This document shows, piece after piece, positions 51,909 to 60,990 of a DNA stretch of 61,089 nucleotides. The position numbers and the translations under genes are program-made. The number at the start of each line of letters is the position of its first letter. Position 1 is the first letter of the stretch. Source of the stretch: QHXW01 sp035297145 (lineage in GTDB: Bacteria > Acidobacteriota > Terriglobia > Bryobacterales > Bryobacteraceae); the NCBI GenBank assembly GCA_035297145.1, contig DATGZN010000059.1, positions 1 to 61,089 on the forward strand, in the 5' to 3' direction. The notes beneath the pieces are model-generated. The model was not told the DNA's origin. It searched no databases and was given only the letters and a program-made list of their open reading frames with translations.

Positions 51909-54900
51909 TTACCGCGCAGCCGACGGAATCTCCGCAAAGGTCAGCGTTGTGCAATCCTCAGCGGAAGGCCGATCGCCCCATGGCGTCAGCGGCGCCTTCA
52001 TGTGGGTTGCCAGACAGCCGACCATGGTGCGATGGAAGGCTTGAATGTTCCCGGCGAAGTCTTGGAGCGATCTGGGCCTGCGGAAGACACAGTCAGCCTG
52101 GCTCTTTGAATCCGCGGAACATTGAGTGCCGCGCTTATCGCTTTGTACGATGAGATCTGATTCGAATCGCGTGCCATAAGCGAGATCAGCCGCCGTTGGC
52201 ACCACCATGGCGCTCAAGACGGCGATGCTGCTATGGTTCTCGACAGCCGGGCGCCGCGGAATTCCAACCAACGACCCGATATATGGAACCTCCAGCCCAG
52301 GTAGCGGCAGTAACGGAAACCGGGTGCGCGAACGCGAGAGTTGCGCGGAAAGTGAGGAGACCTCGAAGATTCTCAACGAATCGACGCGCATTTTGGTTTG
52401 TGTGTCGTGCTTGGCCACTCGCGAGAGCTCGTCGGTGGCATTGCTTGCCTGGCCCGAAGCATAAAGCGTCGGTTCCCCGGTTTCGTCCACATTCAGAATT
52501 ACGTTAATCTCCGCGGCTGATGCTCCGGGCAGACTTCGCGGCATCAAATCCACCTTGAGTCCGCGACCGATCTTGGCTGATGTTCTCTGCATGCTGTTCA
52601 ACGCGCCCACCAATGCCGTAGCCGCGCCGGCGCCCAGGTTGTTGCCAATCACACCCGGCATACCACTGGATGCCTGGCTGATGGAACTCATCAATTGTTG
52701 TAACGTCGGTGCGCTCGTGACATCGATGTAACTCTGAGTCGCGGTGTCGACGATCGTTTCATTCCCGCTGACCGTGCGCACCGAAACCACGGCGCTGTTG
52801 GTGAACGACTTGGCTTCGTCTCCGCCCCAGTTCCGATGGGGAGCATCAAAATACGCTTTGTCGCGGACGAGGATTCTGGACAGACCCGTCTGGGAAGCCC
52901 GAATGTCGTGGTTAAAGGCATCCACGAACGGACTCAAGGCCGTGTTCAGTCCTTGGGCGCTCTGACTCAAATCATACGAGGAGAATTCATGGGGGAATTC
53001 AAAGGCCATTTTATAGTTGAAAAGGAAATTGGCCACTGCGCTCCTCAGCAAATGGATCGGCACAGCGTTTTCGGATTCCTTTGGCGGCCTCAGGTATAGG
53101 TTGGCCACTTCGCGGAAGCATTCGAAAAACATGCCGGGGCGCTTCTTATACTCGTCCAGATCGGCTTCTTCGCACCCGTTTTGATACGGCGGTCTCAGAC
53201 CGGCAGCACCACCCTCCATCGCGTCGATGGCCTCATTGACAACTGCCATCGCCTTGTCGTCGGCCGCACCAATTACGATTAGGAGCAGGTCAGTCAATCT
53301 AGGTTTCACGGGATGAAAAAGCTCCGTGTAGCCCAGACAGTATTGGCCGGCGGGGCAGATCCCCCACTTTTCACGCGTCTGACCATCGAGCTTGACACCA
53401 TTTCGATAGTTGAGGAAGTCCTCAGACGCATCTTTATTGGTCGGTTTATCTGGCGACTGGCGGGCTTCGGGAGCATCGCCTATGTGGTGATAAGCCACAT
53501 ACCTGTAAAATGCTTCGTCATAGAAATCCTTCGGACTAGCAGCCTTCGTCTTGACTATGTCCCAACCCCTCAGTATCCCTTGTTGCAGCCGGTCATTAAA
53601 CTCGGAAACGGCGTTTCGCACGGTTTCGCTGGCTATAGCAGCTTCGTTCGGTTTGGATGTCGAAACCTGCATTGACCAGACGTTGACAATCATTTCCGGG
53701 CGGGGCAGGTCCAGCATAGCCACGATGCGCTGTTTCTCTTCGACAGCGGAATCGTCTCCCGGCGTTGGTTCCGAGAAAACAAGCAGATCCGGTGTGGCGG
53801 AGAACGCAGTGCCTACCGGGGATTGGCTCGGCGTGCTCGACCCCGATCCACCTCCGAGGCTGGCTTGATTTCCATTGCCATTCTGGGTCCCCGAGCCGCT
53901 GTTGCCGTCGCTCTGAGGCTGGCTGCCATCCGCACTGCCATTACCCTTGCTGTTCGCAGTTGTGCTCCCCGTGCCCGCTCCTGTACCGGCGCCGCTTGTC
54001 TTATTCCCTGACTTGGATCCGCCCCCCTGACCATTTCCGCTCTTCTGACCGCCGGTATTCTGACCATTGTTTTGAGTCGAATTCCCCTTCTGCCCACCGC
54101 CGCTTCCCGCAGCACCTTTTCCGGCGCCGCCATTGCTGCCACCACCGCCGTCTCCTCCACCGCCGTTACCTGATGTTTGGGCTCCAACCGCGTTGACAGT
54201 AATATTAGGCCCGCTCCCATGGCCGTCTCCGCCCGAATCTTGTGATCCACCGCCGCCGTTCAGGGCTGCCGATACGTCGGATCCGTTCAAATAGAACACT
54301 CGCTCAACCGGAGACACCGGATGAACCCTCCAGGCGATATGCCTCACATCGGTCAGGAACTCGTCCCAGACTTTGCAATCAGGTGCGCTGTCGCCGGAGA
54401 CCCGGATCGCGTCGGGTCCGACATCCTCCACGGTAAGGCCGTCGTAATTCCTGGCATTCAATTTGCTGCCGAGCTCCACGAAGCTCCCACCGTGCGGAAC
54501 TGTCAGCTCAATTTCAAACTTCCGTAGGTTAGCCAGTTTCGTGGCGCTTGCCTCGAGACTCGCCAACTTTTTGTGGTCGGAATCGTTAGCGTCTTTCTGG
54601 TCGGCGGACAAGAGGCTCGTGGAATAAACCACCAACTGCCGGCTTCCGCGTGCCTCCACCGAAAACGGATCGGGGTTGCCGATCAGCTGTGCTACCTCGG
54701 TTGCCGAAAGGGCGCGATTGTCTCCCTCAGGAAGATCCTCACAAATGCCACTGGACATCTCCTTTGGGCTCACCGAAAGCAGCTCGACAAAGTACTTGCC
54801 CTTGGAGGTGGGCGCGGCATCGGATGCCGGTTGCGGTACCTTGAGCGGTGGAGTCGTTGCAGGTTTGGCGGCCGCGTGGACCACTTTCTTCTTTGCGGGA

Positions 54901-54965
54901 TGAGTCTGGGCGGCGGCCAGAACCGTAACAAAAAGAGCGGACAAAACCCCTATTCGATGGCACAT
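51909..54965 (-). CDS. Large secreted protein with a Gly/Ser/Asn-rich linker, function unknown
   Basis: A 1018-residue protein with a signal peptide (VLSALFVTVLAAAQTHP) and an N-terminal domain (about 60-210, VEARGSRQLVVYSTSLLSAD). A low-complexity linker of about 140 residues follows, full of Gly, Ser and Asn (GGGGDGGGGSNGGAGKGAAG and similar). The C-terminal part (about 400-1018) is mixed alpha/beta with segments such as DLPRPEMIVNVWSMQVSTSK and YETRFESDLIVQSD-like strands. The style fits an outer-surface or secretin-associated protein, but no family is assigned. ATG 54965 is preferred to one at 55031 because it begins the signal peptide directly. It is convergent with the CHAT operon and divergent from the patatin gene. 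Confidence 0.6.
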   Translation of the reverse strand: MCHRIGVLSALFVTVLAAAQTHPAKKKVVHAAAKPATTPPLKVPQPASDAAPTSKGKYFVELLSVSPKEMSSGICEDLPEGDNRALSATEVAQLIGNPDPFSVEARGSRQLVVYSTSLLSADQKDANDSDHKKLASLEASATKLANLRKFEIELTVPHGGSFVELGSKLNARNYDGLTVEDVGPDAIRVSGDSAPDCKVWDEFLTDVRHIAWRVHPVSPVERVFYLNGSDVSAALNGGGGSQDSGGDGHGSGPNITVNAVGAQTSGNGGGGDGGGGSNGGAGKGAAGSGGGQKGNSTQNNGQNTGGQKSGNGQGGGSKSGNKTSGAGTGAGTGSTTANSKGNGSADGSQPQSDGNSGSGTQNGNGNQASLGGGSGSSTPSQSPVGTAFSATPDLLVFSEPTPGDDSAVEEKQRIVAMLDLPRPEMIVNVWSMQVSTSKPNEAAIASETVRNAVSEFNDRLQQGILRGWDIVKTKAASPKDFYDEAFYRYVAYHHIGDAPEARQSPDKPTNKDASEDFLNYRNGVKLDGQTREKWGICPAGQYCLGYTELFHPVKPRLTDLLLIVIGAADDKAMAVVNEAIDAMEGGAAGLRPPYQNGCEEADLDEYKKRPGMFFECFREVANLYLRPPKESENAVPIHLLRSAVANFLFNYKMAFEFPHEFSSYDLSQSAQGLNTALSPFVDAFNHDIRASQTGLSRILVRDKAYFDAPHRNWGGDEAKSFTNSAVVSVRTVSGNETIVDTATQSYIDVTSAPTLQQLMSSISQASSGMPGVIGNNLGAGAATALVGALNSMQRTSAKIGRGLKVDLMPRSLPGASAAEINVILNVDETGEPTLYASGQASNATDELSRVAKHDTQTKMRVDSLRIFEVSSLSAQLSRSRTRFPLLPLPGLEVPYIGSLVGIPRRPAVENHSSIAVLSAMVVPTAADLAYGTRFESDLIVQSDKRGTQCSADSKSQADCVFRRPRSLQDFAGNIQAFHRTMVGCLATHMKAPLTPWGDRPSAEDCTTLTFAEIPSAAR

Positions 54966-55060
54966 ATGTTTGGTGGATTGTAGCAGAGTTATCAGCAGGC
55001 TTGTCCCGGCAAATTGCGACCGCATGGCCAACCCCGTCAGCTCCTCTTACCGCCATATTT

Positions 55061-55070
55061 GGTAGCTACC
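55061..55070. promoter_or_regulatory. 10-bp palindrome in the divergent region
   Basis: GGTAGCTACC is a perfect palindrome, followed closely by TACCC and, after eight bases of other sequence, GGGTA. It lies between the divergent secreted-protein and patatin genes and could be an operator. No specific regulator is assigned. Confidence 0.3.
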
Positions 55071-55224
55071 TACCCACAAATGGGGGGTATTAGGCCTCAA
55101 TTCAGAATTAACTCCAGGAAATCCGCTCTGCCTGACGTCATCTGCTTCCCGGCGGGCAGCAGTGCCGCCACTTGCGCCCAGAATCTGATTCCCTAATCCT
55201 GATCCGTCCGCGAGCATATATCTG

Positions 55225-55253
55225 TTGTAGGACTGCGATTGAGTCCATATAAT
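55225..55253 (+). promoter_or_regulatory. Promoter of the patatin gene
   Basis: TTGTAG (55225-55230), a 17-base spacer and a perfect TATAAT (55248-55253) precede the ATG at 55278, which leaves a leader of about 18 bases. The position makes a TTG start at 55239 impossible for this transcript and supports the ATG at 55278. Confidence 0.55.
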
Positions 55254-55277
55254 GATCCGGTAACCAAGTCAGCCGCG

Positions 55278-58200
55278 ATGCCGATTTTCTCGAACATCAC
55301 CCAATCCTTCGCCACCGTACTTGACGACGAGCTGGCCTCAATTCAGGCTGCCAGAGAGGCGAAAGGCGTCTATTCACCCGTCCCTAAATCAAAAAACCCG
55401 CCCGCAGGGGTAGCTCCTCCCGTCGATCCTCCCCCTCCCGCGGCTCCCGATGCCCAGCCGGTTCTTGATGCCCCTCCAGTTCCCGACAGTCCGGTGCTCG
55501 GAGCCGGGGAACCCAAGCCCTCGGCTTCGCTGATCGACAAAGCCAAAGATGCTAGCGCCGCGTTTTGGAAAGAAACCAAAGCTGTCGTCGATCGGGGCAG
55601 CGAGTTTCTTAAAGAACTTCTCAAACCCGGCCAGCCCGGGGCGCCCCCCGAGACGGTCTATACGCGCGCTCTTGATGAGGACCTCGTGGGCCTCTCGATT
55701 TCCGGGGGAGGCATCCGCAGCGCCACCCTTAGTCTCGGGATCCTTCAAGGACTCGCTGTCCGCGGACTTCTCCGACACATCGATTACCTCTCGACCGTCT
55801 CGGGCGGCGGTTACATCGGGTCCTGGCTAGTCTCTTGGATCCACCGGACCCGCGCCTCCGCAGGGACGTCTCACCAAGCGCTCAAAGATGTGGAAAAAGC
55901 CCTCAACCCGGATTCCCCTGGCGAGAGTCGCGAGTCGATCCACCAGTTGCGCCGTTACAGCAATTACTTGACTCCCGACACTTCGCTACTGCGTGCCGAC
56001 ACCTGGGTCATTGCGGCCATTTGGACGCGTAACACGCTACTGAATCTCATTGTCGTCATCTTCGGCATCTGCTTGTTTCTGATGGCGCCTCGTTTCGGTG
56101 GTTATTACTTGCCGAAGGTCAACCATTCGCCGTTGGTAAGCACCGACTCGTATGTTGCGCTTATTTCTCTGCTGGTCTCGGCCGTCAGTATCGGGGTCAG
56201 TCTCTATCTGGTGAATAACGGGGAGACCAGTGGACCCGGCCAGACGGGCGTACAGTGGTTTGCGGTGCTGCCCCTGATGATCGGCTCCTCCGCCATGGCG
56301 GAGTGGATGCTGCGGAGCGACGCACTGTTTGTTACCGACTGGCTGATGATGCCCACCGCCATCGGTTTTGTCCTTTACGCGATTCCCGCCTGCTGCAGCG
56401 GTTTCCCGAAGTGTTTCGCAGCGAATCACAAAAATCTCCCTGGCGCGGGCTTTTTCGGCTATTTTTGGGCGCTGCTGTGGTCCCTATTGTCAGGTGTTCT
56501 TCTGGCGGTTCTACTACACGGCCTCGCTCTCCTTGCCGGCCATTTCCGCGGCATCCCGCTCCGTGCCAGTCATATCGGCGACACCAGTGCGGATTGGCTC
56601 CCATGGGCCGTTCTCTGTTGCGGCCCGCCACTCATTCTCATATCTCTCTCGCTAGCCATGATTCTGCTGATTGGACTGATGGGCCACGATCTCGAAGATG
56701 ATTCCCGCGAGTGGCTGGGCCGCCTGCGGGCGTGGACGTTCATCTACACAATGGCTTGGCTGCTCATAACCGGAATTTCGATCTACGGTCCATGGGTAAT
56801 ATATTGGGCACGGTCAACGAAAGCACTCAGCATAGGCGCCATCTGGGGTGCCATCTCGGCCAGCGGCCTGTTCGCCGGCAAGAGCGCAAAGACCGACGGA
56901 CAATCATCAGGAGCTCCCGATTGGAAAGATCTCGCGCGTGATGCCATTACAAGAATCGCACCCTTTGTCTTCATAATCGGTTTCGCCACTGCCATTGCAT
57001 TTGGTGTTCACGAGTTGGTCTCACCCGCCGCAGGCGACTTATCTCCAGAATCTCATCCCATCAGCATCACACTGGCCACTTCTCCTCAGCCCGTAACGCT
57101 GTCGGTTGGCGCGAAGCCGACTCCGCCCGGCCACTTCGAAAAACGTGAGAGAAGCTATGCGCAGGACCTTTGCAAAGCGAATGTCGGCTTTTGGGCGCCT
57201 ACCAACATCGATTTTTTCAATCTTGGATCTCTCTTCGCGCTGGTCACATTGGGTGGCTTGCTGCTTTCCTGGCGAGTCGATATCAACGATTTCTCCATGC
57301 ACCATTTCTATAAAAACCGCTTGGTGCGCTGCTATCTCGGCGCCTCGCGTCGCGATCCGAAGTCAGATCCCTTCACAGGGTTTATGGATGTCAATGACCA
57401 GCCGGACCTCAATCGCAAGCCAGACCCCTTCACCGGATTCGATGATGCCGACGACATACCTCTTCACAACTTTGCGGCGGTTGCGGACTATTGTGGCCCC
57501 TACCCCATCCTCAACGGCGCTCTCAACCTCGCGGGTGGGAGTGCGCTTGCCTGGCAGGAGCGAAAGGCCGCCTCGTTTATCTTCACTCCCCGCTACTGCG
57601 GTTACGACAAGCCGCAGATCGACAGGGAAGCCGGCAATCCCAAGAAACTCGGTATCAAGCTCTCTCCCGAAGCCTATACGCCTACCGGCAATTTCGCATA
57701 TGAATCGGGTATCCGCATCGGTACCGCCATGGGCATCTCGGGCGCCGCCGCGAATCCCAATGCCGGATATCACACGTCCACCGCTGTCGCGTTTCTGCTC
57801 ACCATCTTTAACCTGCGGCTCGGATGGTGGCTCGGCAACCCAGCTCGCTCCGGCAAAGCGGACAATCCCGGGCCCACCTTCGGTCTCACTTACCTGATTA
57901 CCGAATTGTTCGGCTTGGCCAGCAGTGACAAGGCTTACGTCAATGTTTCTGATGGCGGCCATTTCGAGAATCTAGGTATCTACGAGCTGGTGCGCCGCCA
58001 CTGCCGCTACATCATCACTTGCGATGGCGAACAGGACAGTGGTCTGAAATTCGAAGGTTTGGCCAACGCGATTCGCAAGTGCCGCACCGATTTTGACGTC
58101 GAGATCGACATTGACGTTGATCAGATCCGGCTAAAGGACGGCTACAGCCGTTCGCACTGTGTTGTGGGATGCATCCACTACCCTGGAGACACGAGGCCGG

Positions 58201-59159
58201 CATATCTTCTCTATCTGAAGTCCTCACTCACGGGAAACGAAGAAACTGATATTCTCCAATATCACTCGGCCCACGCCGACTTTCCCCATCAATCTACCGG
58301 CGACCAATGGTTTGACGAATCTCAGTTCGAGAGCTACCGCAAGCTCGGCTTTCACATCGTGGATGCCGCCTTCGGCGGGGACGAGGCGTACCTCGACGAG
58401 GGCTACATGGACGCCGAATCCTATAAGGATGCCAAAAAGGATTTGTTCAAGAATCTCTGGGAAATGCTCTATCCGCCCAGCGATGCCATCCAGAAGTCTT
58501 TCACCAAACATACGGCCGATTACTCAAAGCTGGTGGGGGATATTGCCAAAACCCAAGCTTTATCGTACCTAGACCCCACGATTTTCGAGAAATGGAACCT
58601 AGCGGCCGCGTCAAACCGCGAGGGCCGCTATCGCTGCATTTCTTTCCTACAGCTTATCGAGGACGTTTATATCGACCTGCAACTCGACGATCCGGTACAG
58701 CGCGCTCATCCCCACAATGCGGGCTGGCTGAACCTGTTCCGCCAATGGGCCGGCAGCGCCGAGTTTCGCGATGCCTGGAAAGTTGCCGGGGATACCTATG
58801 GCATGCAGTTCCAGAAGTTCTACCTCAGCCTGATCGATGACCACAACGCGCGGGTCCAAGGTAACTGGACGCCTACCGTTGCGCCGAACGCCGTCGTGCC
58901 GGGCCTAACCGAAATCGAGCTTTTCGTGGACCGCAAGAAACACATCATCCAGGGCATGGTCCTCATCACCGCGGCTGCCGTTACAAAGTCGCTCGATGTA
59001 ATCGATGCCAGCTTCACCGGTGATGAACTGACGTTCAGCTTGCGGATCTCTCCCGCCCCCGCTGCGCCGGCGGTGCACCGCATGCGTCTGGATCGAGATG
59101 GCAAGACCGCAACCCTTACCAACGCGGCCAATGCAGGCCCGACCGTGCTTTGCCGCTAA
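55278..59159 (+). CDS. Patatin-like phospholipase with a membrane-spanning insert
   Basis: A 1293-residue protein. After a Pro-rich N-terminal tail (about 35-80) the patatin core begins: oxyanion loop SGGGIRSATLSLGILQG (Gly143-Ser148) and nucleophile TVSGGGYIGSW (Ser175). The core is then broken by about 350 residues with at least six hydrophobic helices (for example LLNLIVVIFGICLFLM, LLSGVLLAVLLHGLALLAG, LILISLSLAMILLIGLMG). The catalytic Asp892 lies in DGGHFENLGIYELVRRHCRY. The C-terminal 200 residues end in a beta-domain. Patatins release fatty acids from membrane lipids. Here the active site is predicted to be at the membrane surface. It might be a toxin-type effector or a membrane-remodelling enzyme. 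Confidence 0.82.
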   Translation: MPIFSNITQSFATVLDDELASIQAAREAKGVYSPVPKSKNPPAGVAPPVDPPPPAAPDAQPVLDAPPVPDSPVLGAGEPKPSASLIDKAKDASAAFWKETKAVVDRGSEFLKELLKPGQPGAPPETVYTRALDEDLVGLSISGGGIRSATLSLGILQGLAVRGLLRHIDYLSTVSGGGYIGSWLVSWIHRTRASAGTSHQALKDVEKALNPDSPGESRESIHQLRRYSNYLTPDTSLLRADTWVIAAIWTRNTLLNLIVVIFGICLFLMAPRFGGYYLPKVNHSPLVSTDSYVALISLLVSAVSIGVSLYLVNNGETSGPGQTGVQWFAVLPLMIGSSAMAEWMLRSDALFVTDWLMMPTAIGFVLYAIPACCSGFPKCFAANHKNLPGAGFFGYFWALLWSLLSGVLLAVLLHGLALLAGHFRGIPLRASHIGDTSADWLPWAVLCCGPPLILISLSLAMILLIGLMGHDLEDDSREWLGRLRAWTFIYTMAWLLITGISIYGPWVIYWARSTKALSIGAIWGAISASGLFAGKSAKTDGQSSGAPDWKDLARDAITRIAPFVFIIGFATAIAFGVHELVSPAAGDLSPESHPISITLATSPQPVTLSVGAKPTPPGHFEKRERSYAQDLCKANVGFWAPTNIDFFNLGSLFALVTLGGLLLSWRVDINDFSMHHFYKNRLVRCYLGASRRDPKSDPFTGFMDVNDQPDLNRKPDPFTGFDDADDIPLHNFAAVADYCGPYPILNGALNLAGGSALAWQERKAASFIFTPRYCGYDKPQIDREAGNPKKLGIKLSPEAYTPTGNFAYESGIRIGTAMGISGAAANPNAGYHTSTAVAFLLTIFNLRLGWWLGNPARSGKADNPGPTFGLTYLITELFGLASSDKAYVNVSDGGHFENLGIYELVRRHCRYIITCDGEQDSGLKFEGLANAIRKCRTDFDVEIDIDVDQIRLKDGYSRSHCVVGCIHYPGDTRPAYLLYLKSSLTGNEETDILQYHSAHADFPHQSTGDQWFDESQFESYRKLGFHIVDAAFGGDEAYLDEGYMDAESYKDAKKDLFKNLWEMLYPPSDAIQKSFTKHTADYSKLVGDIAKTQALSYLDPTIFEKWNLAAASNREGRYRCISFLQLIEDVYIDLQLDDPVQRAHPHNAGWLNLFRQWAGSAEFRDAWKVAGDTYGMQFQKFYLSLIDDHNARVQGNWTPTVAPNAVVPGLTEIELFVDRKKHIIQGMVLITAAAVTKSLDVIDASFTGDELTFSLRISPAPAAPAVHRMRLDRDGKTATLTNAANAGPTVLCR

Positions 59160-59166
59160 TTGTTAA

Positions 59167-59239
59167 TCGGCCGGAGTTCATGGCCCAGGGCCGGGCGGCG
59201 TTTGACAGCTTGGATCGGGTTCAAATCCCGGCGGGCGAA
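59167..59239 (+). other. tRNA-like 3' half element
   Basis: This 73-base stretch starts TCGGCCG, which pairs with CGGGCGA at its end in six of seven positions (one G-G mismatch), like an acceptor stem. The 3' part has a T-arm: TCGGG, the seven-base loop TTCAAAT with conserved T-T-C-A-A-A-T, and CCCGG. No D-arm or anticodon arm can be folded, so it is not an intact tRNA gene. It may be a decayed tRNA or an attachment-site remnant. The rest of 59160-59534 contains the repeat at 59263 and nothing recognised as a gene. Confidence 0.25.
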
Positions 59240-59262
59240 CCGCACCAAGATCAATCCGATCC

Positions 59263-59280
59263 AGTTGACCAAGTTGACCA
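59263..59280. repeat. Two 9-bp direct repeats
   Basis: AGTTGACCA occurs twice in immediate succession (59263-59271, 59272-59280). It may be a pair of binding sites or a slippage product. No promoter is obvious next to it. Confidence 0.35.
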
Positions 59281-59534
59281 CGGCATACTTCTGTGGCTGA
59301 CCGAGGAACTCCCCGTTTTCGGGGTGCTCGCCGGTTGATGCCAGCCTGCTAATTGCAATGAGCGGCAGGAGAGCGAAACAATGTGAAGTTGGCTTCGAAC
59401 GAGGATTCTCGACCTGTGAGCCCCGATACAACTGTATGGCAATTCCTGAGGAATTTCCCAATGCGGGCGGTACCGTAAGCGTACTATATTCCAAAATGGA
59501 TTAACAAAATCGCAAACGTCGTGGGAGGCGAAAT

Positions 59535-60797
59535 ATGAAGATCAGTATTGACCCCGTAGTCGCTAGCCGGATCAACAGTGCATGGAGCCGAATGACACCG
59601 GACCAGCAGGGCCGGATTGCTCAGTCAATCCTGAACGCTAATCAGCAGGCGGTAAGCGTTTCCCAGACCGGCAGGGCGCCGTCGGCCCCAGCCGCCCCGC
59701 ATCATTTGATGCTGGCCCATAGCGCGCTCACCAACGATTCTGACAACGTCGTAAACAGCCTGGCGGCCGGCGTCGTCCTGGATGTTGGGCCTGATGGCGT
59801 CATCTGGGGAACGGGCAAATATCAGCAATTCGATCCGGGCTGGGTCGAGGCGTTTGCCGTGTTTCTCGAAACGGCGATCTTTGGTAGCATCAACCCATTT
59901 GTTGAGAGCCCGCCAACCATCCAGATACCGGACTCGGTAACCATCGCGCTCGCAGGCGACTGGGGGACAGGCGACTGGCGGACTGCATCCAACCCTGCGC
60001 CCAGCACCGATGTCGGCAATCACATGGCATTTCTCAAGCCTCAGCTGACGATTCATCTGGGCGATGTTTACTATTCAGGGACCGGCGATGAAGAACTGCA
60101 TGAGTTGGTCAAGCTTTGGCCGAAGGGCTCGATCGGTTCGCTGTCTCTGAACTCCAATCACGAGATGTATTCGGGAGCCAAACCGTACTTTCAAGCCATA
60201 GCTAATCCACCGTTCGAGATCCAGAAGGGATGCAGCTTTTTCGCCTTGGAGAACAGCAACTGGGTGATCGTCGGTATGGACTCGGCTTACTATGCTGACG
60301 ATGACAATCTCTACATGGACGGAGCGCTCTTCCCACCCGATCACCCGAACGTACAGAATTCCTTTTTATTGGAAATTGGGGCCAAAGCGCAGCTCGATCG
60401 AAAAAAGCTGATCTTGCTCACGCACCATAACGGCCTCGATGAGACCGGGTCGCAAACTGCAATGTTGTGGGATCAGGTCATGAATGCGTTCCCCGCCGGC
60501 GGCGGTCCCTCCTATTGGTACTGGGGACACGTCCATGCCGCAGTGGTGTATCAGAATCAAGATCCGGGCGGACGAAACGTGGCATGCCGCTGCTGCGGTC
60601 ATGGCGGTCTGCCTTGGGGACACGCTACGGAACTCGACAACAACCCCAACGTCCTGTGGTACGAAAAGCGTCCCGCCAATGACCCGGACATTCCTGAGCG
60701 CGTGTTCAACGGCTTTGCCATGCTTTCCCTGGCAGGGCCGAACATTCAGGAAGTCTTCTATGACGAGAACGGCGGCGTGGCCTGGCGAGTTCCATGA
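59535..60797 (+). CDS. Calcineurin-like metallophosphoesterase
   Basis: A 420-residue phosphoesterase. The N-terminal 130 residues are unassigned. The catalytic domain shows all five metal motifs: AGDWGTGDW (Asp142), HLGDVYYSG (Asp177), LNSNHEMYSG (Asn208, His209), LLTHHNGLDE (His297/298) and WGHVHAAVVY (His332, His334). It would hold two metal ions and cleave phosphomono- or diesters; the substrate is not known. No signal peptide is seen. GGGAGG lies before the ATG. It is about 375 bases downstream of the patatin gene, in the same direction, and may work with it, which is speculative. Confidence 0.88.
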   Translation: MKISIDPVVASRINSAWSRMTPDQQGRIAQSILNANQQAVSVSQTGRAPSAPAAPHHLMLAHSALTNDSDNVVNSLAAGVVLDVGPDGVIWGTGKYQQFDPGWVEAFAVFLETAIFGSINPFVESPPTIQIPDSVTIALAGDWGTGDWRTASNPAPSTDVGNHMAFLKPQLTIHLGDVYYSGTGDEELHELVKLWPKGSIGSLSLNSNHEMYSGAKPYFQAIANPPFEIQKGCSFFALENSNWVIVGMDSAYYADDDNLYMDGALFPPDHPNVQNSFLLEIGAKAQLDRKKLILLTHHNGLDETGSQTAMLWDQVMNAFPAGGGPSYWYWGHVHAAVVYQNQDPGGRNVACRCCGHGGLPWGHATELDNNPNVLWYEKRPANDPDIPERVFNGFAMLSLAGPNIQEVFYDENGGVAWRVP

Positions 60798-60990
60798 AGT
60801 GATGTGAAACCGTTCCCGTGACCCAAGATTGGTAAATGGACAGGCGAGGCAACCGCTTGCTGCTCGAGGAAAGAGACGAGCAACAGAGTGTGAGCGCAGT
60901 ACCCGGCCTAGACAGCTAGGTCTTTGACCGCCTGAAAAGATTCTAATAAAAACAATTCCAATCAGAAATGTTTTGGCGCATACTTAGGGT

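Noticed and set aside
53813..54250. DNA satellite or CRISPR-like repeat in the Gly-rich region
   Set aside because: The repeats are irregular and follow codons of a low-complexity protein linker; no equal spacers are present.
59167..59239. Functional tRNA gene
   Set aside because: The T-arm and acceptor-like pairing are good, but no D-arm or anticodon arm can be folded and no CCA end follows in register.
59156..59494. Minus-strand 112-codon frame with FARRDLNP
   Set aside because: RDLNP-type strings appear when a tRNA T-arm is translated on the opposite strand. The frame overlaps the tRNA-like element and has no ribosome binding site.
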